Positions 8,427 to 19,116 of a stretch of DNA of 60,118 bases are shown in pieces (positions within the stretch are counted from its first letter, which is position 1; every line of letters starts with the position of its first letter). Made by a program: the position numbers and the translations under genes. Location: positions 1 to 60,118 of the forward strand of contig JALEHK010000088.1 in the NCBI GenBank assembly GCA_022770625.1, written 5' to 3'. Below the pieces are notes generated by a model. The model saw only the letters and a list, made by a program, of their open reading frames with translations. It had not been told where the DNA came from and made no database searches. Origin of the DNA: Oscillospiraceae bacterium (GTDB lineage: Bacteria > Bacillota > Clostridia > Oscillospirales > Ruminococcaceae).

Positions 8427-8938
8427 AAAGAAACCTCCTTGATTATAAAATGCGGATGACGCAAACAGCAGACAGTACAGGTGCGGAAATGATACGGGCG
8501 TTAGGAAGCAAAATCCATGCTAGAGGGAAGTCATATTTTATGCTTACAAAAACTTCGCATAATTTCAGTTTTGCGAAGTTTTTGCCCGTAAAAAGAGTAT
8601 AACAGATCTTCCGGTAAAAATCAAGTCTCTGCCTAAGGTTTTCATTCATATTCATAAGGATTTACATAAGGATTTATCCGGGTCCGCCTTGTTTCTTCAT
8701 AACCGGATTTCTTTTGCTTTTGCTGTTGTACTTTTGTTTGTGTTCTCGATTTTCCAATCATTTTCTTATTACAATACAGCGCGATTGCTGCTTTGTGCGC
8801 AAGAATTTTTATGGCAGCACATATTAACGCACAAGTCTCTCTTTGATATGAGGATATTGGTCCGATGCTGTAAATCTTTCGTCCTTCGCTTTTCCAATGA
8901 GTTTTCCTCAAAAGATTGTTAAAAAATAGACATATATT
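8427..8938. other. Intergenic stretch of about 510 bases without a convincing gene
   Basis: AT-richer than its surroundings. It contains the dif-like palindrome (8548-8583) and a short direct repeat (CATAAGGATTTA twice, near 8654-8676). Several open frames of 70-90 codons exist on both strands, but they lack ribosome binding sites and resemble no family. A TATAAT at 8446-8441 on the minus strand could be the -10 box of the xer promoter, without a clear -35. Confidence 0.5.
8548..8583. repeat. Perfect 12-bp inverted repeat; dif-like site or terminator
   Basis: AAAAACTTCGCA (8548-8559) and TGCGAAGTTTTT (8572-8583) are exact reverse complements around 12 bases. The inner 28 bp (8552-8579) can be read as two 11-bp arms, ACTTCGCATAA and TTTTGCGAAGT, around a 6-bp centre TTTCAG, the architecture of a Xer dif site. 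The alternative reading is an AT-rich terminator hairpin. Confidence 0.6.
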
Positions 8939-8939
8939 C

Positions 8940-8990
8940 TGACAAAGAAACCTGCGGAAGAATTTTCCCCCACAGGTTTCTTTTTATCAA
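8940..8990. terminator. Terminator downstream of gatB (bidirectional hairpin)
   Basis: AAAGAAACCTG (8944-8954) pairs with CAGGTTTCTTT (8973-8983), and T runs follow on either strand. On the minus strand it lies just past the gatB stop at 9005. Confidence 0.8.
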
Positions 8991-9004
8991 AAATTGGAAA
9001 ACGA

Positions 9005-10444
9005 TCAGCCTTCCAGCGCTTTCAGCAGCATTTCACGCATGATCGCAGGATTGCCTTTACCCTTAGAAGCTTTCATGCACTGACCGACAAGGAACCCGAG
9101 TGCATTGGTCTTACCGCCGCGATAATCGTCAACCGACTTCTGATTAGCAGCGAGAACCTGATCGACGATTGCCTGGAGAACGCTGTTATCGGATACCTGT
9201 GCAAGCCCTTTTTCTTTAACGATTTCCTTCGGCGACCGATCGGAATGAAGCATCTCTTCAAATACCGTGTTGCCGGCAGAGCTGGAGATCTCCTTCTTTT
9301 CGAGCATCTCGATCAGTTCAGCCATCCGCGCGGCCGGAATGCCGATTTCAGCAATCGACTTACCGGTTTCGTTGATCACGCGGGAAATACCGACCAGAAC
9401 CCAGTTGGCGGCATTCTTGGGAACGATCGTTCCGCTTGCAACGATCTCTTCAAAATAAGCGGCTTTCTCGACCGACTCAACTAAGAGACGTGCGTCCTCT
9501 TCAGGGATCGCCATCGTAGTCATGTAGCGAACGACTTTCTTGTTGGGAAGCTCAGGGATGGAAGCCTTCAGTTCGGCCAGATGCTCCTCATCCAGAACGA
9601 TCGTCGAAAGGTCAGGTTCGGGGAAATAACGGTAATCCTGTGCATCTTCTTTCGAGCGAAGCAGGAAGTTGCAGTTCTTCAGATCATCCCAGCGTCTGGT
9701 TTCCTGGGAAATCGTACCGCCGTTTTCAAGAACTTCGATCTGACGAGCCGCCTCATACTCGATCGCGCGGACTGCGCCCGAGAAGGTGTTGACGTTCTTC
9801 ATCTCAACGCGGGTACCAAGCGGCTGACCGGGCTTACGGACAGAGACGTTGATATCGCAGCGGATCGAGCCTTCCTGCATCTTACCGTCAGAGATCCCGA
9901 GATAGATAACGATTTCACGGATGGTGTCCAGATATGCTTTTGCTTCGGCAGAACTGCGCAGGTCAGGTTCCGAAACGATCTCGATTAGCGGAACGCCGCA
10001 GCGATTGAAGTCAACCAGCGTACCGGAAAAGCTGTCATCATGAATTAGCTTACCAGCGTCCTCCTCGATATGAATACGAGTAACGCCGATCCGTTTTTCC
10101 TTCCCGTCAACCAGAATGTCAAGATGTCCGTTTTCGCAGAGCGGAATATCGAACTGGCTGATCTGATAGGCCTTGGGAAGATCGGGGTAAAAATAGTTTT
10201 TGCGATCCTGTTTGCTAATCGGGTTGATGGTGCAGCCGAGCGCATAGCCCATCTTAACAGCATAATCGACAACCTTTTCGTTTAAGGTCGGCAACGTACC
10301 GGGCATACCCATACAGATCGGGCAGCACTGAGAGTTGACTTCGGCACCGAAAGCGTTGCGGCAGGAGCAGTAAATTTTGGTTTTGGTATTCAGTTCGCAG
10401 TGGACTTCAAGGCCCACGATAATTTCATAACCTTTGGTATCCAT
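9005..10444 (-). CDS. gatB: Aspartyl/glutamyl-tRNA(Asn/Gln) amidotransferase subunit B
   Basis: Part of the GatCAB complex that converts Glu-tRNA(Gln) (and Asp-tRNA(Asn)) to the amidated form. It is 479 aa. The N-terminal kinase-like domain starts with YEIIVGLEVHCELNTKTKIYC and includes CPICMGMPGTLP and the cysteine pairs that bind zinc; the C-terminal YqeY-like tail is near residues 400-479. The frame extends 27 codons further upstream, but the ATG at 10444 has AAAGGA at suitable spacing and fits the family. It lies 7 bases after gatA, in the order ligA-gatC-gatA-gatB. Confidence 0.97.
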   Translation of the reverse strand: MDTKGYEIIVGLEVHCELNTKTKIYCSCRNAFGAEVNSQCCPICMGMPGTLPTLNEKVVDYAVKMGYALGCTINPISKQDRKNYFYPDLPKAYQISQFDIPLCENGHLDILVDGKEKRIGVTRIHIEEDAGKLIHDDSFSGTLVDFNRCGVPLIEIVSEPDLRSSAEAKAYLDTIREIVIYLGISDGKMQEGSIRCDINVSVRKPGQPLGTRVEMKNVNTFSGAVRAIEYEAARQIEVLENGGTISQETRRWDDLKNCNFLLRSKEDAQDYRYFPEPDLSTIVLDEEHLAELKASIPELPNKKVVRYMTTMAIPEEDARLLVESVEKAAYFEEIVASGTIVPKNAANWVLVGISRVINETGKSIAEIGIPAARMAELIEMLEKKEISSSAGNTVFEEMLHSDRSPKEIVKEKGLAQVSDNSVLQAIVDQVLAANQKSVDDYRGGKTNALGFLVGQCMKASKGKGNPAIMREMLLKALEG

Positions 10445-10451
10445 TCTTTTC

Positions 10452-11942
10452 TTATCCTTTCTGCGGAATATCAGCGGAGTGCGCGAGTGCGCGGGAAAGA
10501 TCGAAACCGCCAATCTGTTTTTCATAAGCGTATGCGGTATTCAGAAGCCGCTGTTCGCTGAATTTATCACCGATCAGCTGAAGTCCGACCGGCATATTCT
10601 TGCTGTCGAAACCGCAGGGAACGCTGATTGCCGGTACGCCAACGATGTTGACGGTAACCGTCAGGATATCGTTCATGTACATTTTGACCTGATCCTCGCT
10701 GTTCTCGCCGAATTTGAAAGCGGTGTCGGGCGCAGTCGGCGAAAGGATAACGTCCGCTTCAGTGAACGCTTTGCGGAAGGTCTCCTGCATCAGCTTCTGG
10801 GTAAATTTGGCTTTCTTATAATAAGCGTCATAATAACCGGAAGAAAGGACATACGTGCCGAGCATGATCCGGCGCTTGACCTCTTCGCCGAAGCCTTCGC
10901 TGCGGGTGTTTTCATAAAGTTCTTCGAGGTTTTTGTAGTTCTCAGTACGGTAGCCGTATTTGACGCCGTCAAACCGGGCAAGGTTGGAAGACGCTTCGGC
11001 GCAGGCGATGATGTAGTAAGCCGCCAACGCGTAATCAGGTTTGGGAAGCGTTACAGGAACAAGAACTGCTCCCATCTTTTCATATTCATGAGCGGCGTTC
11101 ATAACAAGCGTGCGAACCTCTTCAGTTACGCCGTCACCAAAATAAACGTCCGGGATACCGATCCGCAGTCCTTTTACGTCGGAAGAAAGCTGTTCCTCAA
11201 AGCGGGGATACTCTCTCCGGATGGAAGTGGTGTCATAAGGATCTTTTCCGCAGATGGCGCTGTAAAGCATGGCAACGTCCTCTACGCTGCGGCCGAACGG
11301 GCCGATCTGGTCGAGCGAAGAAGCAAATGCGACCAGACCGAAACGGGAAACGCTTCCGTAGGTGGGCTTTAAGCCAACAACGCCGCAGAAAGAAGCAGGC
11401 TGACGGATCGAACCGCCGGTATCGGAGCCGAGCGCTACGACCGCCTCGCCACTTGCGACCGCAGCAGCCGATCCGCCGGAAGAACCGCCGGGAACGCGGG
11501 TCGTATCAAAAGGGTTTTTGGTTTTCTTGAAAAAGCTGGTCTCAGTCGAAGAACCCATTGCGAACTCGTCCATGTTCAGCTTTCCAAGGCAGACATAATC
11601 TTCCGCGTTCAGTTTTTCGATAACGGTTGCGTTATAAGGCGGAACGAAGTTGCCGAGCATTTTCGAAGAGCAGGTCGTCCGCAGACCTTTGGTGCACATA
11701 TTGTCCTTGATGCCGATCGGGATACCGGCCAGCTTGGGAAGATTGTCCCCTTTCGCGATCTTTTCATCGACTTCGGCTGCTTTTTTCAGAGCGGCCTCTT
11801 CGTTCAGCGTAACATATGCTTCGATCTCCGGTTCTTTTTCGGCAATGCGCGCAAAGACCGACTGGGTCACTTCGGTGCTGGAAACCTCTTTATTGTGAAT
11901 CATCCGGGACAGTTCAGTCGCTGTCAGGCGATAAAGTTCCAT
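10452..11942 (-). CDS. gatA: Aspartyl/glutamyl-tRNA amidotransferase subunit A (amidase)
   Basis: Supplies ammonia by hydrolysing glutamine in the GatCAB complex. It is 496 aa, an amidase-signature enzyme. The Ser-cisSer-Lys triad is visible: Lys in GIPIGIKDNM (about residue 74), and serines in GGSSGGSAAAVASG and GSDTGGSIRQPASFCG (about 150-180). It sits between gatC (49-base gap) and gatB (7-base gap). Its antisense strand carries a long open frame that is only a shadow of this gene. Confidence 0.97.
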   Translation of the reverse strand: MELYRLTATELSRMIHNKEVSSTEVTQSVFARIAEKEPEIEAYVTLNEEAALKKAAEVDEKIAKGDNLPKLAGIPIGIKDNMCTKGLRTTCSSKMLGNFVPPYNATVIEKLNAEDYVCLGKLNMDEFAMGSSTETSFFKKTKNPFDTTRVPGGSSGGSAAAVASGEAVVALGSDTGGSIRQPASFCGVVGLKPTYGSVSRFGLVAFASSLDQIGPFGRSVEDVAMLYSAICGKDPYDTTSIRREYPRFEEQLSSDVKGLRIGIPDVYFGDGVTEEVRTLVMNAAHEYEKMGAVLVPVTLPKPDYALAAYYIIACAEASSNLARFDGVKYGYRTENYKNLEELYENTRSEGFGEEVKRRIMLGTYVLSSGYYDAYYKKAKFTQKLMQETFRKAFTEADVILSPTAPDTAFKFGENSEDQVKMYMNDILTVTVNIVGVPAISVPCGFDSKNMPVGLQLIGDKFSEQRLLNTAYAYEKQIGGFDLSRALAHSADIPQKG

Positions 11943-11991
11943 GTCTTTTCATATTCCTTTCAATTTGAAATCGTTCTCGATGAATGATAGC

Positions 11992-12264
11992 TTATTCCGA
12001 AACAGTTTTCGGGACGACGATACAGCCGGCCTGCACTTCGGGGGCATTTGCCACCAGTTCATCGCGGGTATAGCGGCTGACAACCTCATCTTTGCGCATT
12101 TCCATCGGATTGTCCGGGTCGATCAACGGGCCGCTTGCGTCGAGATCGGGGAGCTTTTCCACCATTGCGACGATATTTGCCATCTGAGCGGCATATTTTT
12201 CCTCTTCTTCAGGGGTGAATTTTAATTTAGCCAGCTTTGCCAGCCGTTTGATGTCCATATCCAT
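11992..12264 (-). CDS. gatC: Aspartyl/glutamyl-tRNA amidotransferase subunit C
   Basis: Small clamp subunit of GatCAB, 90 aa. Its start, MDMDIKRLAKLAKLKFTPEE, and the LPDLDASG and LRKDEV-like segments fit the family. The ATG at 12264 is chosen because GAAAGGAA precedes it at the right distance; an earlier in-frame ATG at 12288 has no such site. It is followed by gatA and preceded by ligA. Confidence 0.94.
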   Translation of the reverse strand: MDMDIKRLAKLAKLKFTPEEEEKYAAQMANIVAMVEKLPDLDASGPLIDPDNPMEMRKDEVVSRYTRDELVANAPEVQAGCIVVPKTVSE

Positions 12265-12324
12265 ATGGTATTTCCTTTCTTTAATCAATCACTTTCGACA
12301 TTACGAAAGTTTTTAGCAGTAATA

Positions 12325-14373
<2,049 letters not shown>

Positions 14374-14379
14374 TTATTT

Positions 14380-14388
14380 ATTATAGCA
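14380..14388 (-). promoter_or_regulatory. Extended -10 promoter for ligA-gatCAB
   Basis: On the minus strand, TGC is followed directly by TATAAT (14385-14380), an extended -10 element. No good -35 is seen. It lies about 70 bases upstream of the ligA start. Confidence 0.6.
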
Positions 14389-14487
14389 CAAATTCGTGTA
14401 TTCTGATAGGGCTAATTTCATCAAATGTACGTCCTTAAAAAAACTTCTTTTGGAAAGTGCGGAGCCAAAAGAAAACACGTCATTTAC

Positions 14488-14516
14488 TTGTAAAAGCGGA
14501 CGGTGTGTGGTATACT
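14488..14516 (+). promoter_or_regulatory. Sigma-A-type promoter for polA-rimI-tsaD
   Basis: TTGTAA (14488-14493), 17-bp spacer, TATACT (14511-14516), 54 bases upstream of the polA start. Confidence 0.8.
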
Positions 14517-14570
14517 GAATTAGATTATAAACGAAAAGTATTGTTTCGTCAACCGCAGGAGGAACCATTC

Positions 14571-17123
14571 ATGAAGATACTGGCGATTGATTTTAACAGC
14601 CTGATGAATCGGTCGTTTTTTGCCATTCGTACCCTGACAGCCAAGGACGGTACGCCCACCAACGCTCTGTATGGCTTTGCAAAAACCTATCAGAAGCTGA
14701 TCAAAACCTACCAGCCGGATGTTGTAATCGCTGCTTATGACGTTCACGCGCCGACTTTTCGGCATAAAATGTACGCGGATTATAAAGGAACCCGCTCTCC
14801 GATGGCGGATGAGCTTCGGGTTCAGATGCCGCTTGGACGCGAGTTTGTTTCGCTTGCGGGCGGAACAGTCATAGGAATCGAAGGCTGGGAAGCAGACGAT
14901 ATTCTCGGTACGATCGGACGCTGGGCAGAAGAGAACAAAGCTTCCTGCGTTATTGCGACCGGCGACCGGGATTCGTTTCAGCTGATCTCAGATACCGTTT
15001 CGGTCAACCTTGCGACCAATAAGGGCGATGTTCTGATGACGCCGAAAGAGATCATGGATCAATACGGTGTTGCTCCGGAGCAGATGATCGAAATCAAGTC
15101 GCTGATGGGAGATGCATCGGACAATATTCCCGGCGTCAAGGGCATCGGCGAAAAAACTGCCGGAACGCTGATCCGGGAAAATGGGAGTCTTTCCTATATT
15201 CTTGACCATCTTTCCGAGATCAAAGCAACCCCTCGGATCAAAAAACTGATTGAAGAGCACAAAGAGGAAGCTCTTTTAAGCCATACGCTTGGAACCATCC
15301 GCCGGGATGCTCCGCTCCCCGAAACGCCCGATCAACTGACTGGGAAAAAGGCTTCTCTTCGCCTTCGGGATTTTCTTACCCGTTACAGTATGGCTACGCT
15401 TATCGACAGTTTCCTTCCCGCAGACGAAGAAAGCGGCACAGAAGAGCAGGAAGAGAAGGCTTCTGCTTCAGAAAAAGCAGTAATTCGAACGGATCCGAAA
15501 CTTTCGGATGTGCAGAAAAAGCTGGAGACGGAGGAGACGATTGACTATCTGCTTCTTTCGGACGCCCTTTTGATTCGAACCGGCGAAACGGAAGTCAGCG
15601 TATTTTCTTCTGAAAAGGAGCAGGCATTGGACTGGATGCTCAAGACGGAGAAACAGCTGGTAACTTTTGACGCAAAAGAGACTTATAAAGCGGGTTTTGA
15701 ACGGAACGAGCCGGTAAAATGCCTGATCGAGGATCTTCTTCTGGCGGCATACCTTCTTTCTTCGAGCGATAAATCCTATTCGTTGGACGAGATGTACAGT
15801 GTATATCTTCCCGCCTGTAAAGTCGGCGGAAGCCGGGAAGAACAGCTTCTCCTTCTCCCCGAGTTAAGAAAAGTAGTTGGCGGGATTCTTCGTGAGCGGC
15901 AGATGGAATACCTGTACCGCGAGATCGAGCTTCCGCTCTGCCGGGTTCTGGCTTCGATGGAAGTTATCGGATTCCAGATCGATCAGGAAGGAATCAAACA
16001 GTTCGGGCAGACACTGGATGAACAGATCGCTTCACTGAAGGACGAGATCATGGAACTGGCGGGTGTTCCCTTCAATTTCAATTCGACCCAGCAACTGGCA
16101 GAGATCCTTTTCAATCGTCTTGGGCTTCCCCACGGAAAAAAGACCAAAAACGGCTATTCGACCAATGCCGAGGTATTGGAGTCGCTGCGGGGAATGCACC
16201 CGATTATCGAAAAGATCCTGGACTACCGGAAGCTCTCCAAACTCTCAAGCACCTATGTGACCGGGCTTTTGAAGGCGGTCCGGGCAGACGGACGGATCCA
16301 TTCGACGTTCAATCAGACGGAGACGCGCACCGGAAGAATCAGCAGTGCCGAGCCGAATATTCAGAACATTCCTGTACGCACCAAGTTGGGCGCAGAAATG
16401 CGCAAGTTCTTTGTTGCGCAGGAAGGCTGGACGTTGGTGGACGCTGACTATTCTCAGATCGAGCTGAGGATTCTGGCGCATATTTCCGGCGATAAGAATA
16501 TGATCGAAGGATTCAGACAGGGCGCAGATATCCACCGGATGACGGCGTCTCAGGTATTTCACGTTCCGTTTGATGAGGTACCGCCTGAACTGCGCAGCCG
16601 CTCAAAGGCTATTAACTTTGGTATCGTTTACGGTATCTCGGCCTATTCCCTCTCGCAGGATATCGGCGTCAGCGTTAAAGAAGCACAACAGTATATCGAT
16701 GATTATCTTCATACCTATGAGGGTGTTGCGCGATATATGAAGGAAGCAGTCGAAAAAGCAAGAGAAAACGGCTATGTCGAGACGCTTTTCCATCGTCCGC
16801 GCTATCTCCCGGATATCCATGCTTCCAAAGCGCCGCTCCGCGCTTTTTCCGAGCGGGTCGCAATGAATATGCCGATTCAGGGAACTGCGGCTGACGTTAT
16901 TAAGCTGGCGATGATCCGGGTGTACGATCGTTTGGCCTCCGAGGGGCTGAAAGCACGCCTGATCCTTCAGGTGCACGATGAACTTTTGGTCGAAACGCCC
17001 GAAGAGGAAGCGGAGAAGGTTCGGGAGATCGTTGAATACGAGATGGAGCACGCAGTCGATTATTCGGTTCAGCTTCTCTCGGATGCACATATCGGGAAAA
17101 ACTGGTACCTGGCCAAAGGGTAA
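14571..17123 (+). CDS. polA: DNA polymerase I
   Basis: Gap-filling and primer-removing polymerase, 850 aa. The 5'-nuclease domain spans about residues 1-290 (GWEADDILGT, ATGDRDSFQL, GDASDNIPGVKGIGEKTA). The central 3'-5' exonuclease domain (about 300-450) lacks a recognisable DxE motif, so it is probably inactive. The polymerase domain has motif A DADYSQIELRILAHISG (about 623), motif B RSKAINFGIVYGISAYSL (about 676) and motif C LQVHDELLVE (about 800). The ATG at 14571 is chosen over an upstream in-frame start because it follows GCAGGAGG and lies downstream of the promoter. rimI starts 23 bases after the stop. Confidence 0.97.
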   Translation: MKILAIDFNSLMNRSFFAIRTLTAKDGTPTNALYGFAKTYQKLIKTYQPDVVIAAYDVHAPTFRHKMYADYKGTRSPMADELRVQMPLGREFVSLAGGTVIGIEGWEADDILGTIGRWAEENKASCVIATGDRDSFQLISDTVSVNLATNKGDVLMTPKEIMDQYGVAPEQMIEIKSLMGDASDNIPGVKGIGEKTAGTLIRENGSLSYILDHLSEIKATPRIKKLIEEHKEEALLSHTLGTIRRDAPLPETPDQLTGKKASLRLRDFLTRYSMATLIDSFLPADEESGTEEQEEKASASEKAVIRTDPKLSDVQKKLETEETIDYLLLSDALLIRTGETEVSVFSSEKEQALDWMLKTEKQLVTFDAKETYKAGFERNEPVKCLIEDLLLAAYLLSSSDKSYSLDEMYSVYLPACKVGGSREEQLLLLPELRKVVGGILRERQMEYLYREIELPLCRVLASMEVIGFQIDQEGIKQFGQTLDEQIASLKDEIMELAGVPFNFNSTQQLAEILFNRLGLPHGKKTKNGYSTNAEVLESLRGMHPIIEKILDYRKLSKLSSTYVTGLLKAVRADGRIHSTFNQTETRTGRISSAEPNIQNIPVRTKLGAEMRKFFVAQEGWTLVDADYSQIELRILAHISGDKNMIEGFRQGADIHRMTASQVFHVPFDEVPPELRSRSKAINFGIVYGISAYSLSQDIGVSVKEAQQYIDDYLHTYEGVARYMKEAVEKARENGYVETLFHRPRYLPDIHASKAPLRAFSERVAMNMPIQGTAADVIKLAMIRVYDRLASEGLKARLILQVHDELLVETPEEEAEKVREIVEYEMEHAVDYSVQLLSDAHIGKNWYLAKG

Positions 17124-17146
17124 ACCGGTGAACGGGAGAAATATGG

Positions 17147-17596
17147 ATGGAGATCAGAATCGCTGAAGAAAAAGATGTTCCGGAGTTGTTTTCAATGGAA
17201 TCCATTTGTTTTCCGGATCCGTGGAGTCAGAAATCGCTGCGCGATACCTTAAAAGAACCATGCAGTTTTTTTGCAGTGGCTTATGAGGAAGATACGCTTT
17301 TGGGCTATATTAACACGACCTATGTACTGGACGAGTTAAACCTCAACCGGATCTGCGTTTTGCCGGAATACCGGCGGACAGGAGCGGGCAGCAGGCTTAT
17401 GGAAGCCATGTTTTCCTTTGCGGATGAAAAGAAGATCGCGTCTATTTTTTTGGAGGTTCGTCTCTCCAATCTTCCGGCGCAAAAGCTCTATGAACGGTTC
17501 GGTTTTGAAACGGTCGGAAAACGACGTAATTTTTATACGGCTCCGGTGGAAGACGGGCTTGTTATGATGGCAAAACTGCCAAGGAAAGGATCATAA
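17147..17596 (+). CDS. rimI: Ribosomal protein S18 alanine N-acetyltransferase family (GNAT)
   Basis: A protein of 149 aa with a full GNAT fold: EIRIAEEKDVPELFSME, then NRICVLPEYRRTGAGSRLM (acetyl-CoA loop, with Arg-Arg-Thr-Gly-Ala-Gly) and NLPAQKLYERFGFETVGKR. RimI acetylates the N-terminus of S18. The assignment rests on family resemblance and on the tsaD gene 3 bases downstream, a pairing common in bacteria. The start follows GGGAG. Confidence 0.88.
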   Translation: MEIRIAEEKDVPELFSMESICFPDPWSQKSLRDTLKEPCSFFAVAYEEDTLLGYINTTYVLDELNLNRICVLPEYRRTGAGSRLMEAMFSFADEKKIASIFLEVRLSNLPAQKLYERFGFETVGKRRNFYTAPVEDGLVMMAKLPRKGS

Positions 17597-17599
17597 CCT

Positions 17600-18622
17600 A
17601 TGGGTGAGACAATTAGAATACTCGGAATCGAAAGTTCCTGCGATGAAACGGCGGCAGCTGTTGTTGAAAACGGGCGGAAAATTCTTTCGTCGGTTATTTC
17701 CACGCAGGTTGAAGAACATAAAAAATACGGCGGCGTTGTTCCGGAAATCGCTTCCAGACGCCACTGCGAGAACATCTGCTGGGTGGTTGACGGAGCAATG
17801 AAGGAGGCCGGACTGACCTTTGAGGATATCGACGCGATCGCCGTGACCTATGCGCCCGGTCTGATCGGTGCGCTTTTAGTCGGGGTCAATTACGCGAAGG
17901 GCCTTTCGCTTGCGACCGGAAAACCGCTGGTTCCGACCCATCACCTGCGTTCCCATGTTGCAAGCAATTATCTGGCGCACCCCGAACTGACTCCTCCCTT
18001 TCTCTGCATGATCGCATCCGGCGGCCACAGCCATATCGTTGAGGTTGAGGACTATACCAAGTTTCATGTAATCGGGCGGACGCGGGATGACGCGGCGGGA
18101 GAAGCTTTTGACAAGGCGGCGCGGACAATGGGATTCCCCTATCCCGGAGGCGTTTACATCGATAAGGCGGCAAAATTGGGCAATCCAAACGCCTTTAAGC
18201 TGCCCCATCCGCACGTGGACGGAAGTCCATTTGACTTCAGTTTTTCCGGGCTGAAAACGGCGGTCATCAACACGGTTCACAATGCGCAGCAGAAAGGGCA
18301 GGTCATCAATACAAACGATCTCGCCGCTTCTTTTCAGGCAACGGTATGTGATATCATATCCGAAAAGCTGATGGCGGCACTGGATGAGACCGGGCACAAA
18401 AAACTGGTTCTGGCGGGCGGTGTTTCCGCCAACAGCGGTCTCCGCGAACGTCTGGAAAATGACTGCATAAAGCGCGGCGTTGCATTTTTCTGCCCGCCGC
18501 TCCCCCTCTGCGGAGATAATGCCGCGATGGTCGGCGCACAGGGGTACTATGAGTTTATCTCTGGAAATATTGCCGGAATGGACTTAAACGCTGTCGCATC
18601 GAAAAAGATCGAAATCGAATGA
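17600..18622 (+). CDS. tsaD: tRNA N6-threonylcarbamoyladenosine transferase TsaD
   Basis: Transfers the threonylcarbamoyl group to A37 of ANN-decoding tRNAs, in a complex with TsaB and TsaE. It is 340 aa. Diagnostic: GIESSCDETAAAVVE at the N-terminus, the metal-binding HHLRSH (His-x3-His, about residues 113-118), CMIASGGHSHIV, and GGVSANSGLRERLE near residue 273. It overlaps the next gene by 4 bases (ATGA). tsaB and tsaE are not in this window. Confidence 0.97.
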   Translation: MGETIRILGIESSCDETAAAVVENGRKILSSVISTQVEEHKKYGGVVPEIASRRHCENICWVVDGAMKEAGLTFEDIDAIAVTYAPGLIGALLVGVNYAKGLSLATGKPLVPTHHLRSHVASNYLAHPELTPPFLCMIASGGHSHIVEVEDYTKFHVIGRTRDDAAGEAFDKAARTMGFPYPGGVYIDKAAKLGNPNAFKLPHPHVDGSPFDFSFSGLKTAVINTVHNAQQKGQVINTNDLAASFQATVCDIISEKLMAALDETGHKKLVLAGGVSANSGLRERLENDCIKRGVAFFCPPLPLCGDNAAMVGAQGYYEFISGNIAGMDLNAVASKKIEIE

Positions 18623-19062
18623 ATGAACGAAAAGTCGTATGGACAGCGGTTATTCTGACGGTGATCCTGAGCGTTTTTACGATCGGATTCGCCGCCGGAC
18701 GCCGACCAGAGCGAGAGGGTGTTGTCTTGATCTCCTCCGTGTCGGAAATGGACACGATGTCATCCGCGGATCCATCCGCGGATCAATTCGCCGCTCAATC
18801 CACTTCTGAATCCAAAGCAGTTTCGGAGCCGGAAGAGAATACCTCTGAGCAGATTCCGGATACGGTACAATTTCCCATCAACCTGAATACGGCGACAGCA
18901 GAAGAACTGATCGCGGTTCCCGGGATCGGAGAAGTAACTGCCGGAAGGATTCTGGAATATCGTGCGCAAATCGGGCGGTTTGAGTCTGTGGACGAACTGC
19001 TCGAAGTCAAAGGAATCGGTGAAAAGAAACTGGCGTCGATGCGGGAATATCTGAGCGTATAA
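18619..19062 (+). CDS. ComEA-like helix-hairpin-helix membrane-anchored DNA-binding protein
   Basis: A protein of 147 aa. Residues 5-27 are one N-terminal membrane segment (VVWTAVILTVILSVFTIGFA). Residues 30-85 are a low-complexity Ser/Glu/Asp-rich linker. Residues about 88-147 are the ComEA-type double helix-hairpin-helix (LNTATAEELIAVPGIGEVTA ... LLEVKGIGEKKL). ComEA binds incoming DNA at the cell surface in competent bacteria; whether this organism is competent is unknown, and no other com gene is visible. Its translation is coupled to tsaD by the overlap. Closed by a strong terminator. Confidence 0.82.
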   Translation: MNERKVVWTAVILTVILSVFTIGFAAGRRPEREGVVLISSVSEMDTMSSADPSADQFAAQSTSESKAVSEPEENTSEQIPDTVQFPINLNTATAEELIAVPGIGEVTAGRILEYRAQIGRFESVDELLEVKGIGEKKLASMREYLSV

Positions 19063-19103
19063 AAAATCCCAACCTGTTCGAATAAAACAGGTTGGGATTT
19101 TTC
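19063..19103. terminator. Bidirectional terminator between comEA-like gene and lysC
   Basis: AAAATCCCAACCTGTT pairs with AACAGGTTGGGATTTT around a short loop, with T runs on both strands. It serves two convergent genes. Confidence 0.92.
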
Positions 19104-19116
19104 TGTGATGGGCAAA

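Noticed and set aside
8642-8911. An 89-codon minus-strand frame upstream of gatB's terminator
   Set aside because: TTG start without a ribosome binding site, a low-complexity tail containing a short repeat, and no recognisable motif.
10434-11372. A 312-codon open frame on the plus strand, antisense to gatA
   Set aside because: It overlaps the well-conserved gatA frame fully, has no ribosome binding site and resembles no protein family. Long antisense frames arise here from codon bias.
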